Origin: Ferruginibacter sp.
Lineage (GTDB): Bacteria > Bacteroidota > Bacteroidia > Chitinophagales > Chitinophagaceae
Assembly (NCBI RefSeq): GCF_028288465.1
Contig: NZ_JAQBNR010000028.1
Span: 1-51,705 of the forward strand
DNA: 51,705 nucleotides
Direction of reading: 5' to 3'
Part shown: positions 45,590 to 51,705 of the stretch, piece after piece
Layout: the number at the start of each line of letters is the position of its first letter
How positions within the stretch are numbered: position 1 is the first letter of the stretch
Made by a program: the position numbers and the translations under genes
The notes under the pieces: generated by a model
Told to the model about the DNA's origin: nothing
The model's database searches: none
Seen by the model: the letters and a program-made list of their open reading frames with translations, nothing else

Positions 45590-47071
45590 ATGAAAAAATT
45601 TTTGCTGCCAGGCATTTTATGTGTACTCTCTGCAATCGCTTACGGTCAGTTGGGAGTTCAGTACGATCCAACTATTCAGGCCACTAAAAACCTGCAGTAC
45701 TTTAAGCCAAAAGGCGATTTGTTTGTAGGTGACTGCATCCCGTTTTCAAAAGATGGTACTTACTATTATTATTGGTTGCTCGACTCGGCCCATCATAAAA
45801 GTTTAAATGGATTGGGTGGTCATCAATGGGTATTGAGTACCACCAGAGATTTAAAAAACTGGAAGCAATATCCCATTGTACTGGGGATTGATGAACCCTG
45901 GGAAAAGTCGATCTGTACCGGTTCAGTAGTATTTTATAAAAATACTTATTATGCGTTTTATGCTACCAGGCTCATCAACAGTGAGGGTAAGGTGAACGAA
46001 CAATTAAGTTACGCCACCAGTGCTGATGGTATTCATTTTCAAAAGCAACAACCCAATCCATTTTACACCTCAGCGCCAGGTTACAGCAAAAGAGAGTTCA
46101 GGGATCCAAAAGTTTTTGTAGATGAAAAAACGGGTGAGTTTCATTTGTTTGTTTCCAGCTGGCAGCAGAACACGGTGATGCAAAATGCGGGAGGTTGCCT
46201 GGTACATCTTACCTCAAAAGATTTAAAAACCTGGAACGTGCTCCAACCCGTGTTAACGGGGCAATCCTCCGTGCCGGAATGCCCGGATTATTTTTTGTGG
46301 AATGGCTGGTATTACCTGGTATACAGCCATGATAGCAACACCGATTATGTAAAGTCACGAAGTCCATATGGCCCCTGGATTGAACCGCCTTACCAGGCTT
46401 TGAATGAGTCGTGGGCCAACGTGGTAAAGACTGCTTCGTTTAAAAGCGGCCGTCGTATTGCAGCCGCCTGGGTACCTTCCCGCAAGGACAACCTGGATGA
46501 CAACGATGAAATCTTTGGGGGCAATTCCATATTCCGCGAAGTGATGCAATTGCCGGACGGTACATTGACTACCAGATTTCCGGCAGAGATGATACCGGTA
46601 ACAGCACCGGCAATGCCCTTTAAAATTGAAGCGGCATTGAATGCAACGAATGCAGGTAAAGACGCCGTGCAAGTCAACGCACCCAATGGTGTTGGCTCTG
46701 CCAGTATAAAAGATATTCCTGCCAAATGCCGCATAACACTGGAGATAACTCCGCAGGGACCTACTGAAGAATATGGCTTGTATTTGCGCTCGGACGATAA
46801 AGCCGATATTGGCTACCGGCTTAATTTTAGTGCCAATAATGCAATGGTCGAGTTGGGTAACACCAACATAAAGGCGGTGAGCGGGTTAAGTAAAACAATT
46901 AAAGTGGACATCATTTTAAACGATGATATCATAGATGTTTGTATTGATAACCGTCGTTGCATTGTAAATCGTATGCCCGAACAAAAAGGCAGTGTTGTTT
47001 GGTTATATGCCAAACATGGTGCGGTTCAATTTAAATCAATCAAAATAAATCCTATTGTAGACAACAATTAA
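45590..47071 (+). CDS. GH32-like glycosidase (secreted)
   Basis: 493 aa with signal peptide MKKFLLPGILCVLSAIAYG. Five-bladed propeller of the GH32/GH43 clan: RDP motif at 171-173 (REFRDPKVF) and EC motif at 230-231 (PECPDYF) match the stabiliser and acid-base of GH32. The usual nucleophile motif WMNDPNG is absent; its place seems taken by FVGDCIPFSKDG with Asp48. The C-terminal ~150 residues form a beta-sandwich-like domain as in GH32. Activity on fructans or another sugar is therefore uncertain. The ROK kinase starts 9 bp downstream, so the pair is an operon. Confidence 0.82.
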   Translation: MKKFLLPGILCVLSAIAYGQLGVQYDPTIQATKNLQYFKPKGDLFVGDCIPFSKDGTYYYYWLLDSAHHKSLNGLGGHQWVLSTTRDLKNWKQYPIVLGIDEPWEKSICTGSVVFYKNTYYAFYATRLINSEGKVNEQLSYATSADGIHFQKQQPNPFYTSAPGYSKREFRDPKVFVDEKTGEFHLFVSSWQQNTVMQNAGGCLVHLTSKDLKTWNVLQPVLTGQSSVPECPDYFLWNGWYYLVYSHDSNTDYVKSRSPYGPWIEPPYQALNESWANVVKTASFKSGRRIAAAWVPSRKDNLDDNDEIFGGNSIFREVMQLPDGTLTTRFPAEMIPVTAPAMPFKIEAALNATNAGKDAVQVNAPNGVGSASIKDIPAKCRITLEITPQGPTEEYGLYLRSDDKADIGYRLNFSANNAMVELGNTNIKAVSGLSKTIKVDIILNDDIIDVCIDNRRCIVNRMPEQKGSVVWLYAKHGAVQFKSIKINPIVDNN

Positions 47072-47080
47072 AAAATTGAT

Positions 47081-48052
47081 ATGCTTTTAGGTTTCGATAT
47101 TGGCGGTACCAAGTGCGCCGTTGTGTTGGGTACACTCGACGCAACAGGGCAATTGATGGTGACAGCTACTACAACAGTTGCAACCGATAAACCGGCTTAT
47201 GAAATGATCCGTTATTTATTTGCAGTGGCAGAAGAGCTGCTTGCCAAAAAACAGCTAGCAATTGATGTTGTTGAAGGCATCGGTATCAGTTGTGGTGGCC
47301 CGCTGAGCAGTAAGAAGGGGCTCATTTTATCGCCGCCTAACCTGCCGGGCTGGGATAATATACCCATCGTTCAAATGGCAGAAGAACGGTTTAATAAAAA
47401 GGCATTCTTACAAAATGATGCCAACGCCTGTGCAGTGGCTGAATGGAAATATGGAGCAGGGAAGGGTTATAACAACCTCATCTTTTTAACCTTTGGTACA
47501 GGCATGGGTGCCGGGTTAATATTAGATGGAAAATTATATTCGGGCATTTCCGACCTGGCAGGTGAAGTAGGTCATTTACGCCTGTCGGATACAGGCCCGG
47601 TCGGATTCGGCAAATCAGGTTCTTTTGAGGGCTATTGCAGTGGTGGTGGCATTGCACAACTTGGCCAGATGAAAGCAAGGGAAAAAATACAGATGGGCGA
47701 ACCTGTAAGTTTTTGCAGTGGCATAGCAGACCTGGTAAACATTACCGCTAAGTCAGTCGCGGAAGCTGCCATGGCAGGCGATCCTGTGGCGATTGAAGTG
47801 TATACAATATGCGCAAAACAATTGGGCAGAGGGTTAGCATTGTTAATTGATATTCTAAACCCGGAACTCATCATACTAGGCAGCATTTATGGAAGATCAA
47901 AGTCGCTGCTGGAGCCGGTTATGATGGAAGTAATACAAGGGGAAGCCATCCGGGATTCTGTGAAAGTCTGTAAAATCGTGCCTGCCGGACTTGCGGAAAA
48001 TATTGGTAATATGGCAGCACTTTCTTTAGCATTAATGAGTAAAGAAAAATAG
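47081..48052 (+). CDS. ROK-family sugar kinase
   Basis: 323 aa. ATP-binding DIGGTK at 6-11, the catalytic Asp113 in LQNDANAC, FGTGMGAGLI, and GEVGH with His165 identify a ROK kinase (glucokinase, fructokinase or related). The CxCGxxGCxE zinc signature is missing; the region reads GFGKSGSFEGYCSGGG with a single Cys186. Substrate likely the sugar freed by the neighbouring glycosidase; inference. It follows the GH32-like gene by 9 bp. Confidence 0.9.
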   Translation: MLLGFDIGGTKCAVVLGTLDATGQLMVTATTTVATDKPAYEMIRYLFAVAEELLAKKQLAIDVVEGIGISCGGPLSSKKGLILSPPNLPGWDNIPIVQMAEERFNKKAFLQNDANACAVAEWKYGAGKGYNNLIFLTFGTGMGAGLILDGKLYSGISDLAGEVGHLRLSDTGPVGFGKSGSFEGYCSGGGIAQLGQMKAREKIQMGEPVSFCSGIADLVNITAKSVAEAAMAGDPVAIEVYTICAKQLGRGLALLIDILNPELIILGSIYGRSKSLLEPVMMEVIQGEAIRDSVKVCKIVPAGLAENIGNMAALSLALMSKEK

Positions 48053-48089
48053 CCTGTTAATATAGCATTAAGGTAATGGTGAATTTTCA

Positions 48090-48220
48090 ATAGTGAATCA
48101 ATGTCGTTTACTTAAAGAAATTCAGTGCAGGCGAAAAGGTGGTCGACCTTATTAAAAACTGATGACTATAAAAATGTCGACCACCTTCATTCGCTGAGTA
48201 AACGACATGGGATAGTGAAT
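48090..48220. mobile_element. MITE-like element with 9-bp flanking repeats
   Basis: A 113-bp element (48099-48211) is flanked by direct repeats ATAGTGAAT at 48090-48098 and 48212-48220. Its ends carry ATGTCGTTTACT (48101-48112) and the inverted AGTAAACGACAT (48197-48208). A second inverted pair, AAGGTGGTCGAC (48136-48147) and GTCGACCACCTT (48176-48187), extended by GCGAA/TTCGC, lies inside. No coding capacity. Structure fits a non-autonomous transposable element. The rest of the 358-bp spacer shows only a possible -7 box at 48267. Confidence 0.7.
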
Positions 48221-48266
48221 GGAAAAGGCCTGACTTCTGTCTTTTAAATGTCATAATTACTATTAT

Positions 48267-48274
48267 TAATTTTG
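48267..48274 (+). promoter_or_regulatory. Possible -7 box upstream of the GH43 pair
   Basis: TAATTTTG fits TAnnTTTG but lies 136 bp before the GH43 start and lacks a clear -33 partner. Confidence 0.2.
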
Positions 48275-48410
48275 TTTGTCTTACCTTTCTTTTTTATCCT
48301 GAAATACAAATAACGATAAGCCATATTTTAAACTACTGATCATGATAAATTCCCGTTTAATACGGAAATAAATGGCAGGTGTTTAACTCATCAAAACCGG
48401 AACATTTTTT

Positions 48411-50534
48411 ATGATTCTTGCATATTCCCGCCAGGGCTTTATACTGTTTTTCGCAATGCTTTTGCAAACGCTGCAAATCAATGCGCAACAAAAAGCATCC
48501 AAAACAAATTTTAATCAGGGCCCCACCTGGACTTCAGATAACGGTAACGGAACGTTTACCAACCCGCTCTTTTACGACGAATTTTCTGACCCTGATTTAA
48601 TAAGGGTAGGAGACGACTATTACCTCACCGGTACAACCATGCATGCCATGCCTGGTCTCCCCGTATTGCACTCAAAAGATCTGGTAAACTGGGACTTTGT
48701 TTGTTATGTAGTAGATAAACTCGATTTTGGCCCGGCGTACCGGCTGGAAAACGGACTGGATATTTATGGCCAGGGTATATGGGCACCCTGCCTGCGTTAT
48801 CACAACGGGCAATTTTATATTTTCACTAATGTAAATGGTCAAACAACTCAACTCTTTACGGCAACCAACCCTGCCGGTCCCTGGACACAAACTAAAATGA
48901 AAAAATCATTTCATGACTTGTCTGTTTTATTTGATGATGACGGTAAGGCATATGTTGTATGGGGATATGATGAAGTGCATTTGGCAGAGTTTACAGCAGA
49001 CCTGACCGACACCAAACCCGGTACAGAGCAAGTGATTGTTCCCAAAGGAAGCGGCGCCGGCGAAGGTTGTCATTTCTATAAAATCAATGGCAGGTATTAT
49101 ATCACCAATACCAATTACGATCCGCTATGTTACCAGGTTTGCCTGCGTGCTGATAAGCCAACAGGGCCTTACGAAATAAATGTGATGAGTGCCAAAGAAA
49201 ACCTGGGTGTAGGCACGGGCTGGCAACACAAAAATATCCGCAAGGGACCTCCTTTTGAATTGAACCCACCTGTTAAAAATTTCGTCGGCAGCATCCCGAT
49301 GCACCAGGGCGGCATTGTACAAATTCAATCCGGAGAATGGTGGGGATGGTCTATGCTGGATCATAATTCAGTAGGTCGGGTTACGGCATTATCTCCTGTT
49401 ACCTGGAAAGATGACTGGCCGTATTTTGGGTTACCAGGCAATTTAACACGTTCACCCCGAACCTGGATAAAACCCAATACCGGATTTTCATCACCGCCGC
49501 ATGCACCCTATCAACGCTCTGATGATTTCTCCGCGGTTAAGTTGCAACCTATATGGCAATGGAACCATGTGCCGGTTGATAAAAAATGGTCGCTCATCAA
49601 ACGCAAAGGATACCTGCGCTTGCAATCGCTGCCGGCAAAAGATTTTTGGTCCGCCCGCAATTCGCTAACGCAACGGGCTGTGGGGCCAGAATCTGTTGCA
49701 ACAACAGCGATTGAAACCGGCGGTTTAAAGGCCGGCGATGTAGCAGGGCTGGCATTGTTAAACCTGCCTTATGCGTGGATAGGCATTAGCAAAGAAGGCG
49801 GTACAACTAACATAAAAACGTTTGATCAGCAAACCGGGAAAGTTACTATTGAAAAGGCAACAACCTCCAGGTTATGGCTTCGTGTGCACTGCAATTTTGA
49901 TACGGAAAAAGCTGTGTTTAGTTATAGCAGTGACGGAACTATTTTTCATGATTTAGGCGATACAATGATCATGGTATTCCAGCTCAGAACATTCCAGGGT
50001 GTTCGGTTTTCTCTTTTCAATTTCAACACAAGCAATGCAGAAGGTGGTTACGCCGACTTCGATAATTTTATTGTACAGGAGCCCCGGCCGCATGGACTAA
50101 CCCGGCCCATACCTTATGGAAAAGTCATCGCATTAACCAGTCTTGCAGATAGTACTCTTTTGGTAAACTGGAAAGATTTTGTGCGGCCTGTACCAGGTAA
50201 TGATCGTTTTGCAGAAGGCGAACATACCCATTTCCGGGTGCTTGACCGGGGCAATGGGCGCATCGCATTGCAGTCGGTGGTTGACAGTGGTTTTGTTACA
50301 GTGAAAGGCCTGGGTGGTATGGCAGAAGTAAGGATTGAAAAGGAAGAGAAAGGCGATGCATCCCTGTTTCAATGGCAGGATATGTTACGTGGCGACCTGA
50401 TGCTGATGTCAATAGCTACACACAGGTATCTTTTTGCTGATCCCAATGCCAAAAGTCTTACTTCGGCAGATGCAGCAGGCACAAGACCTGACAGGAAGGA
50501 CGGCAGTTGTTTTACATGGCAGATTATTGAATAA
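48411..50534 (+). CDS. GH43-family glycosidase with C-terminal beta-trefoil-like domain
   Basis: 707 aa, signal peptide MILAYSRQGFILFFAMLLQTLQINAQ. The N-terminal GH43 propeller (about 45-350) shows the catalytic trio: Asp60 in FSDPDLI, Asp169 in FHDLSVLFDDDG and Glu218 in GAGEGCHFYK. A beta-sandwich of the xylosidase C-terminal type follows (about 375-560; RLQSLPAKDFWSARNSLTQR). The last ~140 residues (VIALTSLADSTLLVNWKDF, RIALQSVVDSGFVTVKG, MLMSIATHRYLFADP) resemble a fascin- or ricin-type trefoil that could bind carbohydrate. Likely beta-xylosidase or arabinofuranosidase; specificity not resolved. Confidence 0.9.
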   Translation: MILAYSRQGFILFFAMLLQTLQINAQQKASKTNFNQGPTWTSDNGNGTFTNPLFYDEFSDPDLIRVGDDYYLTGTTMHAMPGLPVLHSKDLVNWDFVCYVVDKLDFGPAYRLENGLDIYGQGIWAPCLRYHNGQFYIFTNVNGQTTQLFTATNPAGPWTQTKMKKSFHDLSVLFDDDGKAYVVWGYDEVHLAEFTADLTDTKPGTEQVIVPKGSGAGEGCHFYKINGRYYITNTNYDPLCYQVCLRADKPTGPYEINVMSAKENLGVGTGWQHKNIRKGPPFELNPPVKNFVGSIPMHQGGIVQIQSGEWWGWSMLDHNSVGRVTALSPVTWKDDWPYFGLPGNLTRSPRTWIKPNTGFSSPPHAPYQRSDDFSAVKLQPIWQWNHVPVDKKWSLIKRKGYLRLQSLPAKDFWSARNSLTQRAVGPESVATTAIETGGLKAGDVAGLALLNLPYAWIGISKEGGTTNIKTFDQQTGKVTIEKATTSRLWLRVHCNFDTEKAVFSYSSDGTIFHDLGDTMIMVFQLRTFQGVRFSLFNFNTSNAEGGYADFDNFIVQEPRPHGLTRPIPYGKVIALTSLADSTLLVNWKDFVRPVPGNDRFAEGEHTHFRVLDRGNGRIALQSVVDSGFVTVKGLGGMAEVRIEKEEKGDASLFQWQDMLRGDLMLMSIATHRYLFADPNAKSLTSADAAGTRPDRKDGSCFTWQIIE

Positions 50535-50552
50535 TAAATATGGAATAAAAAC

Positions 50553-51653
50553 ATGAGAAAGTTGAACACAACGGTTGTCGGATTGCTGATTTTACTGGCA
50601 ACGCAGTTAACAATGCAGGCACAGGTACAAAAAAAGATAAGCAATAAAAATTACAGTGCTTACCTGTTCGCCTATTTTACAGGCAATCAAAAAAGCGAAG
50701 AGGCTATCCATTTTGCATTGAGCAATGATGGGTATAATTTCAGGGCATTAAATAATGATCACCCGGTGATTGCTTCGGAAAAAATCAGTTCGACTGGTGG
50801 CGTGCGTGACCCACATATTTTACGTGGTGAGGATGGAAAAACTTTTTATATGGTGGCAACGGATATGGTGTCTGATAAAGGCTGGAATTCAAACCGGGCC
50901 ATGGTTTTATTAAAATCAACCGACCTTGTCAACTGGACGTCCAGTGTGGTGAATATTCAAAGCCGCTTCCCCGGAAATGACAGCCTGCTTAGGGTATGGG
51001 CGCCGCAAACCATTTATGATGCCAAAGCCGGCAAGTATATGATCTACTGGTCGATGAAACATGGCAGTGGCCCGGATAAAATTTATTATGCCTATGCCAA
51101 TACTGATTTTACAAATCTTGATACAACGCCTGAACAATTGTTTTACAGCCCCACCAACAGTTCGTGCATTGACGGCGAAATAATTTTAAAAGATGGCAAA
51201 TATCACTTGTTCTTTAAAACCGAAGGCAATGGTGATGGCATTAAAATCGCCGTATCGGATCAGCTGACAAAGGGATATACATTACAGGATAAATATGTGC
51301 AGCAAACCAAAGACCAGGTGGAAGGAGCAGGTGTTTTTAAACTGAACAACGGCGAGGGATACATCCTTATGTATGATGTGTATGTAAAAGGAAAATACCA
51401 GTTTACAAAAACAAAAGACCTGGAACACTTCACCGTGGTAGACCAGGCAATAACGATGAACTTTCATCCCCGCCACGGAACGGTGATGCCCATTACAACA
51501 CTGGAGGCAGAAAGATTAGTTAGTAAAGGGGGACCTGCAGCGGATATCATCGGTTCAGCAAATGCAAGCCAAATTAAAAAGATCAAAATAAAAGTCGACA
51601 CTGCAAAAAGCACTTTATACCTCTCGGAAAAACCGGGAACAAAATTAAATTAG
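50553..51653 (+). CDS. GH43-like glycosidase (secreted)
   Basis: 366 aa, signal peptide MRKLNTTVVGLLILLATQLTMQAQ. GH43-type catalytic residues: Asp86 in GGVRDPHIL, Asp207 in SSCIDGEII and Glu257 in DQVEGAGVF; VWAPQTIYD is another family block. The SCIDGEII and HFALSNDGYNF segments resemble the arabinosidase-like subfamilies that hydrolyse arabinose or other side chains. It begins 18 bp after the preceding GH43, so the two are co-transcribed. The gene is complete; the window ends 52 bp later. Confidence 0.88.
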   Translation: MRKLNTTVVGLLILLATQLTMQAQVQKKISNKNYSAYLFAYFTGNQKSEEAIHFALSNDGYNFRALNNDHPVIASEKISSTGGVRDPHILRGEDGKTFYMVATDMVSDKGWNSNRAMVLLKSTDLVNWTSSVVNIQSRFPGNDSLLRVWAPQTIYDAKAGKYMIYWSMKHGSGPDKIYYAYANTDFTNLDTTPEQLFYSPTNSSCIDGEIILKDGKYHLFFKTEGNGDGIKIAVSDQLTKGYTLQDKYVQQTKDQVEGAGVFKLNNGEGYILMYDVYVKGKYQFTKTKDLEHFTVVDQAITMNFHPRHGTVMPITTLEAERLVSKGGPAADIIGSANASQIKKIKIKVDTAKSTLYLSEKPGTKLN

Positions 51654-51705
51654 TTAAACCCATCTTTTATTTCGTTTCCTGCCGTGAAGATAACACAAGC
51701 CGGTC

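Noticed and set aside
48099..48211. Rho-independent terminator for the ROK gene
   Set aside because: The stem is large and nested, has no T tract and is flanked by 9-bp direct repeats, which fits a transposable element better.

Overview
The window reads as a Bacteroidota chromosome, most likely Chitinophagaceae or a close relative. The evidence is two SusC/SusD pairs, a type B T9SS C-terminal sorting domain, many lipoboxes near N-termini, TAnnTTTG-type -7 boxes, almost no Shine-Dalgarno sequences, and a large set of glycoside hydrolases. The assignment below phylum is inference. No rRNA, tRNA, CRISPR array or intact transposase was recognised.

Region 1 (1-20732, all +). A SusC / SusD / giant FG-GAP-ASPIC lipoprotein triad occurs twice in tandem (1-8409 and 8961-17672). 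A lipoprotein with a CxxCH heme-c site plus FG-GAP repeats and a lipoprotein of the vanadium-dependent haloperoxidase family follow. No glycosidase is present here, so this is not an ordinary polysaccharide utilisation locus. I read it as a surface lipoprotein uptake system with a redox or peroxidase arm. In both triads an intrinsic terminator sits between susD and the FG-GAP gene.

Region 2 (20859-25686, -). A secreted T9SS adhesin-like protein is followed by a gene-poor stretch of about 1.6 kb. It holds two copies of a repeated element, each ending in the same intrinsic terminator, with possible gene debris between them. Then comes a CorC/HlyC-type CBS membrane protein.

Region 3 (25849-35140). 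This is an envelope and housekeeping block: a UDP-galactopyranose-mutase-like FAD enzyme, a PAP2 phosphatase, and two tandem LTA-synthase-like phosphoglycerol transferases. A surE / small membrane protein / methyltransferase operon runs on the minus strand, followed upstream by a four-helix His-rich membrane protein and a small orphan protein.

Region 4 (35334-41429). A GH43 enzyme, oxygen-independent coproporphyrinogen III oxidase (hemN), a large FMN-barrel-like protein of unknown role, and a surface-antigen-type outer membrane barrel broken by a frameshift in an A6 run.

Region 5 (41505-51653). A sugar-catabolic cluster in two divergent arms. The minus arm has a SemiSWEET transporter, an SDR dehydrogenase and a GH63/MGH1-like glucosidase. 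The plus arm has a GH32-like enzyme, a ROK kinase and two GH43 enzymes. A 113-bp MITE-like element with 9-bp flanking repeats lies between the ROK gene and the GH43 pair. Together they could release sugars from arabinose-, xylose- or fructose-containing glycans, import and phosphorylate them. The substrates are inference.
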